DNA of 21,344 nucleotides. It comes from Larix sibirica (lineage: Eukaryota > Streptophyta > Pinopsida > Pinales > Pinaceae). The position numbers and the translations under genes were made by a program. Shown piece by piece: positions 9,403-18,734 of the stretch. Positions within the stretch are counted from its first letter, which is position 1, and each line of letters opens with the position of its first letter. The DNA lies in contig NWUY0300035563.1 of the NCBI GenBank assembly GCA_004151065.3, positions 6,033-27,376 on the forward strand. Reading direction: 5' to 3'. Below the pieces are notes generated by a model. That model saw only the letters and a list, made by a program, of their open reading frames with translations. It was not told the origin of the DNA and did not search any database.

Positions 9403-10131
9403 TGAGCTAGAATATTATCATCCAGTTGAGGTTAATATTGTTGTTCATTACACATTAAGAGGACAACACATAGTTGGGCACATTACCGGGGCAACCACAC
9501 ATTCTAGTGTTTCCTTATGGAGAAGTTGTGATCCTTTGAAGAGGCCAAACTACTGTTTCAAAGTGCTGAAGCTAAAGTAATGCACATAACATATTTTTAT
9601 GAAGTATTTAGAGTGGATTTCGGAGTTTTTCTTCATTTCAATCTACACGTCAGAAGTCCATTTAAAATTTTGATTTTATTGTTTGATAGAAGCACTGTAA
9701 CTGCTGTAAGTATCCATAAGTATTAGTGTGGTTTCTTGATATTTTGTTTAGAATTTCCTGTAGCTTACGATGTGTCAAAATTATATTAAAACTCTAAATT
9801 ATTATCAATTAAAACCTGTTTTCAAGCACTCAAACCAATCAGATCTGGTCCAAGAGAACCGACAGGAAAAACATAGCAGCAGGGAGAAATGTTTGACAAA
9901 TTATCATTACCGAGTCTCATAAAGGTCCCTACCAAATCAACATTTTCAAACCACAGAGTCAAAGGAACTGTGAATGAGTAAATATTTGGTGGAATGATAC
10001 AAATAGTTTGTCTAACAGTCAACCAAAGATCAGCCTTAGACCTATTGCTCTCAAGTGTTTGGCAAAAATTCTGAGTGAGTAAATTCCACATAGTTAACAA
10101 ATTTAAGTACTGATCAACCAAGGATATTACA

Positions 10132-10136
10132 TAAAC
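10132..10136 (+). repeat. Target-site duplication, right copy (TAAAC)
   Basis: Identical to 3065-3069 and directly adjacent to the right LTR end. Confidence 0.85.
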
Positions 10137-10205
10137 CCAACTAATTTTTTTTCTAATGGTAGCACCACTTTTCGATTCAGGGGTTGATTTAACTACTAAA
10201 TGCAT
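10137..10205 (+). repeat. ~120-bp tandem repeat, resumed after the insertion
   Basis: After the right target duplication the sequence has a T-run, then TAGCACCACTTTTCGATTC and GGGGTTGATTTAA. This matches the order and spacing of the left repeat units (TAGTGCCACTTTTCATTTT, GAGGGTTGATTTTAA). Anchor-to-GGTTGAT spacing without the insertion is about 59 bp, against 57 bp in the intact unit. This independently confirms the element boundaries. Confidence 0.65.
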
Positions 10206-10600
10206 CCTCTAAAACATTAAGAAATCTGGAGGGTTCTCATTAAGTTGATGACTATGTTAAACATGGAGGGAGGCATATATAGGAATCGTATTCTTTGACA
10301 TGAAACAAGGTTGGAAAGTTGAACCGTAGAACAACCAAATGTCTAGAATGAATAATATTGAATAGTGAATATGGTTCAATCAAATGCATGGGAAGATACA
10401 ATTTTATTTTTCCAATTGCCAATAGCAAGCAAATCCTACTAAAACTTCGACAACCCCAAGAATGTCATGTGAACGAAGAGCAAAAAAAAACCACTATACA
10501 AGGGATTTTTTCTTCCTTTTCATCTATTCTCAACAATAATAAAATTCCAATGAAAATGAAATGCTCCCAACAATGCTAAGCAAATATACCAAACACAAGG
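10206..10600. other. Unassigned AT-rich DNA
   Basis: I see no gene, motif or clear repeat. A 73-codon plus-strand frame at 10358-10579 has no family resemblance and is probably chance. Confidence 0.4.
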
Positions 10601-11560
10601 AACAATTGGCACAAACACAAACCAAATCATAGAATCAAATGGAAGTAGAGGCCAACTTGAAAATCCAAGTCAATGAAAAAACTTGAGACCAACACCACCA
10701 AAAAAATAGAAGTAAAGATCAAAGCAAACCAATATCCAAGTACCAGATACATGCACCAAGATAAAGAAGGGACTGAACTATGCAAATGTAAAAGCATCCA
10801 AAACCATGTGAAGCTTGCATGGAGGAGCACCTATGATAACAAAATTCTAAATTAATAGAGGCAAAAGCAAAACAATATATAATCTTGAATAAACACAAGC
10901 ATTCGAATGAAACATAAACCAAATTAAACCAGATTCCAAGGACTAAATATGACCACAAAGACGTAGCAAAGGCTAGGGTATGCTAATACAAAAGCACCCA
11001 AATCCTCACAGAAGCTATCTTCAACTACCCTTAAACCCATTAACGCGAACAACAAGCCCGTTAACACAGTCCTTGTGGCCACGACTTAGATCACAACACC
11101 AAACAAATATAGGCCAAGTAAACCCAAATTATCATACTTATGGAAACATAACATAAACCAAACAAAAATAGGATTGAAGCACGTGATACATGAATAAATA
11201 TAGAGAATATGTGACAATATGAAAACATATAACCCCCAAACCCATAATTAACCTAGATTTAATTAACACTACCACCCAAAAACTTCTAACTACACTGAGC
11301 CCTACTGCCACGACCAAGAATACAATACTAAATGAATAGGGGCTAAGCCAAATTGATGTGGAAATTGAACATGAACTAATAAAAAATAAGGTCCAAATAC
11401 AAAATATAAGCATTAGGATGAAGAATAGGCCAAGCCATGAAAATACACACGCTCCCAAAGTAGTGTTCAATGACCCCTCCCACCCAAATAGAGGCCAACC
11501 AAAAGTGACGATGAAACCAAATACCACCTCAACACCACCTTTCCACCTTTCTTTGTGTGT
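10600..11560. repeat. Degenerate AC-rich repeat region
   Basis: AGAGGCCAAC / ATAGGCCAAG-type words recur near 10647, 10857, 10962, 11110, 11336, 11424 and 11489. The longest visible match is between about 11070-11160 and 11299-11385, a period near 229 bp. Both run TGCCACGAC-like, ACAAtACcAAAC, AATAtAGGccAAG, then GGAAA and an ACATAAAC or ACATGAAC block. ACATAAACCAA also ends related stretches near 10912 and 11153. The units are strongly diverged. On the minus strand they read as hydrophobic peptides (10627-10830, 10719-10958, 11138-11578), which I regard as a by-product of T/G-rich composition. Confidence 0.4.
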
Positions 11561-11774
11561 TTTTTCGCTATTTTTCATCCATTAGAGGCTCACACGTAAA
11601 GACTATATTAATATTGTCAAGGCATTTGGACAAAAACAATAAAACAAATTTTATATGTGGAAAAATAAAATATTTTGTTTTTCAAAACTTTACAAAATCT
11701 TATGCCAATTGTATAGTAGATTCAATACATATGGAAAATAGGCTTTAACAAATACTATAATAGTGTTAATCCCT

Positions 11775-11799
11775 GATGACGATGACGATGACGATGACA

Positions 11800-11839
<40 letters not shown>

Positions 11840-11883
11840 TGATGATGATGATGATGATGAAAATGATGATGACGACGATGATC

Positions 11884-11938
<55 letters not shown>

Positions 11939-11946
11939 CAATGATG
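11775..11946. repeat. GATGAC / GAT microsatellite
   Basis: The left part is mainly hexamer (GATGAC)n and the right part mainly trimer (GAT)n, with interruptions AATGAC, AAAATGAT, GACGAC and CATGAT. The tract ends next to an N at 11947, so its length in the assembly may be wrong. Open frames through it encode only poly-Asp, poly-Met or poly-Ser. It abuts the truncated end of the minus-strand LINE ORF1 remnant. Confidence 0.95.
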
Positions 11947-11947
11947 N

Positions 11948-13405
11948 TATCAACTTACTGCCAATCTCTGCTATCCTTTGTTTGTTTGTTTTCCTGCCTC
12001 TCTTTTCACCATCTTCCGGTTGCTTTATTTTGGTGTTTTTTAGAGGTTCCTTGGCTATCTCAAGCTGAGGAGAAGCACTAGTTTTTAGGATGGGATCCTT
12101 AAGAAGTTCAAGCTATCTACGTGAGACATAGCCCTTCCCTTTTTTACTGCATTCTCGCCCAATTTCATCCAGGTCCAATTCCCCGAGGTCCATATCCTCT
12201 GTTTCTTCTACTTGGTCTTCCTCCATACAGACAGATTGATCAGCCGGGTCTTCCTGGGCCTTAGCGATTTCAACAAGGGTATCCCCAACAGGGATGGTTT
12301 CCTTTCTAGGATTCTTTTCCAGGGATTTTGGATCTTCTTCTGCGGTAACAATGGTTTGAAATTATTGGGAGTAGCAATCGATCGGTGGGAAGACTGATCT
12401 GGGTGAAAGTTGCGGTCGAGATTTTTCTTTCTCTTAACTTGTGTGGATCCTTCAGGGTTGCGTCCGTTCGCTGACACAAATTTAGGGTCAGGCACCTCAA
12501 CATTTTGCGGGAAGTTTCTATTGAAATGGCCGTGAGCATGGAAACTATGGCATTGAAACGAGACATTCTCATAGTCCAGTGGCTGGATCCAGTCCTCATC
12601 GTCCCATGAGAGGTTAATTGCTTCTGGGATTTCCCGAGATAGGTTCATATAGACACAAATCTGGGCATAGGAAGTGTAGCGTTGCTATTTGGTGATTTCT
12701 ACAACTTTCACGAATTCGCCCAGGGTATTTCCTATATCCCTCAGAATATCCAGATCCCAATACTCACAGGGAAGAGAATAGAGCCGAATCCAAACAGGGG
12801 CAATGCTCATATCCTTCGTATCCATATTAAATCTTTCCTTCCAAAGGATGAGATACAATCCTGAAGAAAAAAGGAAATAAGGTCCACCTTCAAAAACCAT
12901 ATCCCTATCTTCTTAGTTAAAGAAGATGATAGTGAAGAATCCCTTCAAACCCAGCTGAAGGTCATAATGTCCTTTAGCGTTCCAGGTGGATTTGATCCAT
13001 TTCAGGAGATCTTTCTCTTTTGGCCAGATTCCAATAAACTTACCAATTAGGGATTTTTCCTTCCAGATTTCAACATGTTCTCGCAACTTCTCAGATTTGA
13101 TCTGGAGGGATGGGATCTCGGTTGATCTGGGAATACATCCTCTAGAATTTCATTTCTACCCCTGAGGGTCCTTGGATCCAGATCCCTTGCCAACTTCCTC
13201 CCTGCATTCCACCGACTTTTCCTTTGCTGCCCCATCTAATTTGGGAGCATCAGAAGAAGAGTGTAGAGGGGGGATTCCCCCCCACGCGAAGCCATCTTAC
13301 CATGACGTAGGCCTGTAGGATGCGCTCACCAGAACCGCAGCGGCAGGGAGAGACGAGCGAAGTGAATTTTTTTAAAACCCTAATCTTCACCGCTGAAACT
13401 CGATC
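11948..13405 (-). mobile_element. L1-like LINE remnant, 5' part only
   Basis: Read on the minus strand, this holds a GC-richer 5' untranslated zone (about 13405-13296), a start codon at 13295 and a decayed ORF1. The sequence breaks off at the microsatellite, before any endonuclease or reverse transcriptase (ORF2). Most dead LINE copies are 5'-truncated by incomplete reverse transcription. Here the 5' end is kept and the 3' part is missing, which suggests later deletion, microsatellite-associated rearrangement, or a solo ORF1 copy. Confidence 0.7.
11950..13295 (-). pseudogene. LINE ORF1-type protein remnant (DUF4283 plus zinc knuckle)
   Basis: It starts MASRGG at 13295; a one-base change in a seven-G run (about 13278-13284) shifts frame. 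The main frame then continues through SSDAPKLDG and EKLREHVEIWKE. The DUF4283-like core (about 13065-12650) has SLIGKFIGIWPKEKDLLKWI, WNAKGHYDLQLG, MVFEGGPYFLFSSGLYL, PVWIRLYSLPCEYWD and AINLSWDDEDWIQPLDYENV. Stops lie at 12913-12915 (TAA) and 12685-12687 (TAG), with two more near 13140. The zinc knuckle reads CHSFHAHGHFNRNF, where the family pattern is C-x2-C-x4-H-x4-C: the second and fourth ligand positions are Phe, so metal binding is lost. After about 12290 the frame shifts to an acidic then basic tail (MEEDQVEETEDMDLGELDLD) that runs to the microsatellite. Plant L1-type ORF1 proteins bind element RNA; this copy cannot be functional. Confidence 0.75.
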
Positions 13406-14100
13406 CACCACTTTATCGATTGGATGCATCATTCATTTGTCTTGATTTAGACAAAGTAGTCGACTTGCTTTGCAGAGAATATCACTATTTGTGCATATGT
13501 TCCATCCCTTCTACCCTACCAGATGAAAGAGCTACAAGCTATGTGTTATCTCATGAATTCCACATTTCCATATGTTACATGTTGAATATGATCAACCATG
13601 AAAAACTAGAATGGGGTTCCATTGATCTCTGAAACCTCTTCTCACCATCATTGAGAACAACTTTTCCATGGAGAGGTTCTATGGAAACCTTCATTTATAG
13701 TGTTCAAGGAAAAACAATTCTTCAATTATATAGATAGATATGCCTTTAAATTGGTTCAAATTCAATGATTTGAGAGTACGTTGAATGATTTATTGTTGAT
13801 ATCAAAGTTTGTGAAAGCCTTAATGAACATTTTCTTGCTACAACAAGTGGTGCAACAACATCGGGTGTGCATATTCTCGTAGCACAACCTCCACAAGGGC
13901 TCCCATGATGAGCACACCTCCTCCATCCTATGTTTTTTCCTCTTCACGATGTAATATATTTTTCGCAAAACACTTTGTATATTTTCTATTTTCTTTAGAG
14001 AAAGAAACATAATTCAAAGCTCCCATGCATTGGCATAAATTTCTAAAACTTTTGATCTCTTAGCCCATGTAATCATAGTTTTGTTGGTATTCGATGGCAA
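13406..14100. other. Unassigned DNA between LINE remnant and hairpin block
   Basis: No supported gene. A 70-codon plus-strand frame at 13420-13632 and an 82-codon minus-strand frame at 13762-14010 show no recognisable motif. Neither has an obvious promoter or splice context. Confidence 0.35.
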
Positions 14101-14125
14101 TCCTTATATTCTAGATGGGCTTCCC

Positions 14126-14202
14126 ACACTCCTTGAGGCAAGTGAGGGAGTGTTGAGTGAGGGAGTATCATGGATGAGAGATCTAATGGCCCTCCCTCAC
14201 TC
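14126..14202. repeat. GTGAGGGAG direct and inverted repeats, hairpin-prone
   Basis: GAGTGAGGGAG at 14155-14165 is the exact reverse complement of CTCCCTCACTC at 14192-14202, with a 26-base spacer. A further copy, AAGTGAGGGAGTG, lies at 14140-14152. ACACTCC at about 14126 can pair with GGAGTGT at about 14147-14153, giving a nested hairpin. No terminal-inverted-repeat element boundary or target duplication could be defined around it. Confidence 0.6.
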
Positions 14203-14329
14203 ATCTCAGGGAGCACGAGAAGTTTGTCTAATGCATAAGCTTCACCAATATTCAATTGCATGTTCTTTAATTATATGGAACCTAGCATTTAATTTCAAAG
14301 AATACACCTTTGTAAACTATTAAACATGA

Positions 14330-15680
14330 TAATTGTGTTTGTAGATTTTGAAATTAGTAAACATACTATATGATTTTCTCATGAAATTATATCTTAAAAT
14401 ATAGTTCTTGAATGTGCAACCCTTTGAATATCCATGTTTTTTTTTAATGGTAGGTTGCAAAATATTTTTCAAAAAGGAAACCATTCAAGTAATGAAAGAA
14501 AATGGAAATAATGTGGATTTGAAGGGATTGGATACATAAGAAAAGCATATTACAACCAACGACATGAAGGGCTCGCTATTTAGGTATTTGTGTTTGTGAT
14601 AACTAGACAATACAATAATTGATTCGATCACGACAAGCAAACCATAATAATGTATTTTATATGTGATGGGCTCGAGATTGGGATACATTTATATTAGTAT
14701 ATTTGATACGAATACAGTTAATTTTCTTATCTAAAACAAAGCCAAAAGCTAAACCAATGTGATAAAAAACAACTCCAAGTAGTGCATAGTTGAATCTAAT
14801 CACACCAAGTTAACTAGTGTAAAATGCAATGCTTATATGGAGGTCATTAGAGTAAAAAAAATGTTTGTGTGTTATGAAATGGAAATGTGCAATAAGATTT
14901 CTTTGCTTTTAACTCAAATGGTGAGAAAGAGACAAAATGTTTTGATAAATAGACCTTTCTACCAATAGTATATTGAAAACTATATTATAAGTTTTTAGAA
15001 GTAAAAGTAGTAATTATAAGTCATACTAATTTTACATCACCTTACAAGTCACTCATTTGCTACTATTTGTTGATTTTGAAAATAAGAATGATTATTTTAA
15101 AGGTATATTTGCATGATGTTTGAGGAAGTACTAAGGAAATTTGGAATCATCTTATAAATATGTAGTGTAAGTTAATGATGTTCTTTCATGATGTGTTAGT
15201 GGCAATGTAAACATGGAAAAACATCAATCTTTTAATTTGGAGAGATGATTCAAGGTACTTTTACAATGAATTTGAATATGGTGTAAGAAGATGAAATGTA
15301 TGAAANNATTTTTAATATCATCTATATTTTGTAAAGTTACAAAGAATTTTTCAAAAATCTTGGGTCCCAAGTTATTTACTTTTTTCTTATACATTAGGTA
15401 CCTAGTTATACATAACAACCATATATATTATCTTTAATATGATAATTTAGTTTGCAAATTTCTTTAGATATGACATGAAACTAAGATTTAGTTAACAATA
15501 ATTTAAAAATAACTATAATAGATTTTTCTATATATTCTAATAATAAAATTATTGTGCATAGATGTTTTTTTAAAACAAACACTGATTTAATGAAGATTAA
15601 AATTAAATTATTATTATTATTTAAAAAAAAAAAATTAAAATTAACTAACAAAATACATAGTTGTAAACCACACATTCACT
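14330..15680. other. AT-rich unassigned DNA with two N bases
   Basis: No gene or element could be assigned. Two undetermined bases lie at 15306-15307. The minus-strand frames (14485-14688, 15224-15418, 15481-15675) are short, AT-biased and unsupported; the 15224-15418 frame crosses the N bases. Confidence 0.4.
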
Positions 15681-15754
15681 TAAAATTACATAATGGATGA
15701 AATCTAGATAATACTTTTAAAATTACATAATGGATGAAATCTAGATAATACTTT
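15681..15754 (+). repeat. Perfect 37-bp tandem duplication
   Basis: Units 15681-15717 and 15718-15754 are identical over 37 bases (each begins TAAAATTACATAATGG and ends ATAATACTTT). Identity in a region otherwise full of diverged repeats points to a recent event, or to an assembly artefact. Confidence 0.95.
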
Positions 15755-15853
15755 TACTGTAAGTACACTTATTCAAGATTTCAATTAATTTTCACATTTT
15801 TTATTTCATTTTAATAAGTGATGTTAAAACTATGTTATACTTTTCATTTATAT

Positions 15854-15989
15854 ATGGGTCCATGATATATTTTTGATCTCCCATACATCATGAGAGATAA
15901 ATGTCCTCTCGTAACTCATGAGATATGGGTTATTGATATACTTTTAATCTCCCATGACTCGTAGAGCTAAATGTCCATTATGGGCTAAT
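15854..15989 (+). repeat. Diverged ~71-bp tandem duplication
   Basis: ATGGGTCCATGATATA at 15854 and ATGGGTTATTGATATA at 15925 begin two units of about 71 and 65 bp. Both run on to TTTTxATCTCCCATxxxTC, an AGAGxTAAATGTCC block and a terminal ATGxG. Each unit holds a short imperfect palindrome built from ATCTC/GAGAT and CATGAG words. Confidence 0.65.
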
Positions 15990-17406
15990 GTTATTGTCGA
16001 TTTCTTAACATTTTCATGGAAAAGTGAGATGGCTGAATGTGTTTAATTAAAGATTTCATTAAATTAAAATATTAATTATTTTAACATTTTTATAATAACA
16101 TTTTTTTTTGTTGAGATGTTTATTCACATGGTGAGTGTCTAAGTAAGAGAGATTACAAAATAGCGATTCTATTGGATGTTTATGTGTTTCCTATTCTTTG
16201 AGAGACATTTTGTTAGTTCAATTTTTTCCTACAAAATATAATGCATATGTTCTTGTTAATGTAAGTGTTGAGTACCTAAATGATAGAGTTCGCTTAGAAA
16301 ACTATTTACAATTGTAGAGGACAAGATGATCTTGTGCACAACTATCTTTAAAAAAAAATATTTTTAATTTTTGAAAAATTATGAAAGTCATTATAGCCCC
16401 GCAAATATGAGGTAATGCATTAGTGTAGGGTTTGAGGATCTTAACATAATCGATTTCTTTTTATATTGTAGACCTCAGTCTAAGATAGTGTAGTTTATAA
16501 TTTTTTTTAAAATAGGTAAGGAACCATTAGGATTTTGATATATGGTAAGAGAAAAAATAAATTAAAATTAGTAAACAATGTTTGTTAAAAAAATTATATA
16601 GTTGGAATCTACATAGTTAAATCTATATTTGTATGTAGTTTCATTAGCGATGGAGTTTTGTAGCCTATTTTAAAATAATGTGAAAATGGAGATATTGAGA
16701 GGCATAATTTTAGAAAAATGGAGGCTTTGATGTTTTTACGTTCTGCACCATCAGGATCATCATATCGAACCTAAATTTAAAACAACCAAGTCAACATATA
16801 CATGGGTGAGTAGATTTGCTCCTGTTGGAAAAAAATGAATTTCAAATAACATGCACATGCTTTAGAACTGTGTATAACTACTAACACACACATGTTATTT
16901 TAATATAAAAAAGTATTTTAGTAATTTCCCCCTGACTTTCTACATTGAATCACATTCTTGGAGATCTATAGCTCATTGGAATGGTATTGAAGAGATCTAT
17001 ATAATTATGTTACTATGCGTTTATATTTTTCCTATATATTTGTTTATATTCAAGAGAATACAAAATGAATGTTGGCGCCATGGTTGATTCCTCCAATCAC
17101 CACATAGTCCATCTAATGGGGATATTTGGCATCTAATGCCACTATCTTGAGAGGTTTTAGACATGAGGAATGGATTTTAGTGTCTTGACCATTGTAACGG
17201 GAGAAAAACATGGGAAAGGCTCTAAATAAAACTTCTAGGGTTCATGGGCCAAGAACAAGGCTTAAAACCACCACATGATCCCTCTTAGGGGATTATCCTC
17301 CAAGTTGAATAAGGTAGCTCCCATAATTCCTTGGATAGTAGTGTTGGTTCTTAAGACCTTGGTAGTATGTGCAGGAGGCAAATATGATCCTTACGCCCTA
17401 GGGGAA
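15990..17406. other. AT-rich unassigned DNA
   Basis: No supported gene. The last 350 bp are less AT-rich and contain a 49-codon frame ending about 17410 (KLNKVAPIIPWIVVLVLKTL and onward). It has no recognisable family and overlaps the LTR start, so I do not call it a gene. Confidence 0.35.
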
Positions 17407-17868
17407 TGTTAGGGTCCTACCCTAACCTCCTTACTTTAGGCTATGTAGGATTTAGTCAACTAATGTATACAACCATCTCCTTTGGATGCCACTTAGATAG
17501 TAGTGGATAATTAATTAATATAAAAAGAGTCTCTTTGTTAATTAAGGCCCATTAGGTAGTTGGTAGTCATTAATTATGGGACCATAGGTAGTTAGGGTTT
17601 GGGCTATTTAAATATCTATGACACTATGAATTGTTTTCTCGAGTAATGTTGTATTTGGATCTCATCTCAATTCAAATGTCACCCCACCTCAAGAGGTAAG
17701 TGAACATTGATTTCTATTGGAATATCATAATACATTAAGGGTTTATTTTCTAGCATTACATTCTAGTTGTCGTGTTTTGGTATTATGCACTATAATTTCT
17801 GGTTTTCTGCATCAAAAATATTTGTATATCTAGTTGTGTTTTAATTTCAAGGGTTAAAGAACACTACA
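17407..17868 (+). repeat. 5' LTR of the Ty3/gypsy element
   Basis: This 462-bp segment starts TGTTAGGGTCC and ends AACACTACA, giving TG...CA ends. A TATA-like TATTTAAATA sits at 17605-17614, after GGTTAGTTAGGGTTTGGG-type sequence common upstream of plant LTR promoters. The right edge is followed by a primer-site-like TGGTAT and, 866 bp later, by gag. The boundaries rest on these signals because no 3' copy is in the window. Confidence 0.6.
17605..17614 (+). promoter_or_regulatory. Putative TATA box of the gypsy LTR
   Basis: TATTTAAATA, about 200 bp into the LTR, in GGGCTATTTAAATATCTATG. This would place the transcription start near 17640. Confidence 0.45.
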
Positions 17869-17870
17869 AG

Positions 17871-17882
17871 TGGTATTGCAAC
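17871..17882 (+). promoter_or_regulatory. Degenerate primer-binding site
   Basis: TGGTATTGCAAC begins two bases after the LTR end. Only TGGTAT clearly matches the plant tRNA-iMet site TGGTATCAGAGC; the remainder has drifted or derives from a different primer. Position is the main support. Confidence 0.4.
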
Positions 17883-18734
17883 ACTTTCAAGATCTTGCAC
17901 ACATCCAAAAATTTTGTAGGTTTTTTCTAGGATAGAGACATGTTCCAGTGTCTTTAAATAACACATAGATATGTTGTTTGATGGGTACAACTACATCCGG
18001 GGAAGATTACATGCATGAAATACAAGTAGTTTCACCTAGTTGGACACCCTTGTAACCCATGTTGGAAACCGTCTGAGTAGTATCACATCAAACATCACTT
18101 GTATACATAATTTCACTTCCATGTACTCTCAAGTACTTTGATAGTTCCATATGAAACCTGAAATCAACTTTAGATAATCCAATTGACTGTTTGTTTCTAT
18201 ATCAACACCATACAAGCACTCAAGAAGATTACTCTCTAGTGCCTGGATAGTTTTGTAGTACAACTAAGGGGATTATTGAACCTCCTTAGTTAATCCATTG
18301 AGAGATTGGGCCAAGTACTAATGTTGGAACCTGCGAGTAAATTAGAGAGATATAACACCTGGAAATCCCTTGTCCTCAAACCTTAGAAACCTTGTCCTAT
18401 GTGACCAACAAAAAAATGCATGCCTCTTTGCATCCAAAAGGAATTTGGTAATTCAGTTAGTGAAATAATATTCAACATGGAGTAATACTCCCATTAGACT
18501 ATGAAATATACTGACACTATTGTGGGAGACCTATCTCAAAAGCATCCTCACATCATGCTGATCATTTTGGTATACATCTAGAACAACCCTTTTTGTGTGG
18601 GCCCAAAAAATACAACATTTGGTGGTACATCTCAAAAGAGTCTTCTTTAGCCACTAGTCATTTTCAGATAAGTTGGTGTTAATACTTTCCAGATATTAAG
18701 TATTCCTATGGTCCACACTTGCATCTAACCACCC
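17883..18734 (+). other. Leader of the Ty3/gypsy element
   Basis: About 0.85 kb with no supported coding region, lying between the primer site and the gag start codon. Confidence 0.45.

Larger units (their letters stand above)
3070..10131 (+). mobile_element. Complete non-autonomous LTR retrotransposon, 7.06 kb
   Basis: Two direct LTRs (3070-4839 and 8355-10131) flank a 3,515-bp internal region. The element has matching TAAAC target duplications, a tRNA-iMet-type primer site directly after the left LTR, and a polypurine tract directly before the right LTR. Its orientation is therefore plus strand. The internal region contains one decayed long reading frame and a leader of about 0.5 kb. I find no aspartic protease D[ST]G, no reverse transcriptase FxDD/YxDD, no RNase H and no integrase HHCC/DDE signature in any frame. 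This layout fits the large non-autonomous LTR derivatives known in plants, which depend on enzymes from an autonomous relative. The superfamily cannot be assigned from the sequence. The LTRs differ at roughly one in nine positions over their first 250 bp by my hand count, so the insertion is old. Confidence 0.9.
8355..10131 (+). repeat. 3' LTR of the non-autonomous element
   Basis: This is the right direct repeat, 1,777 bp, starting TGTCATGTCCCC and ending GGATATTACA, with canonical TG...CA ends. It is collinear with the left LTR throughout, with only small indels visible. The reading frame of the internal ORF runs into it and stops at 8389-8391. The forward frame over the LTR start (8340-8594) is cut short by TAA here relative to the left LTR, which argues against coding function for that frame. 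Confidence 0.92.

Noticed and set aside
11138-11578. 146-codon minus-strand frame with many hydrophobic residues (membrane-protein-like)
   Set aside because: It falls in the AC-rich degenerate repeat, where minus-strand T/G richness forces hydrophobic codons. No family motif, and neighbouring repeat units give similar peptides.
11763-12081. Poly-Asp and poly-Met frames
   Set aside because: Direct translations of the GAT microsatellite that also cross an N.
14073-14323. Overlapping frames on both strands at the hairpin block
   Set aside because: They are produced by the GTGAGGGAG direct and inverted repeats. No conserved domain or supporting signals.
17065-17410. Short protein-like frames before the gypsy LTR
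   Set aside because: None exceeds about 50 codons without a stop, no motif is recognised, and the last overlaps the LTR start.
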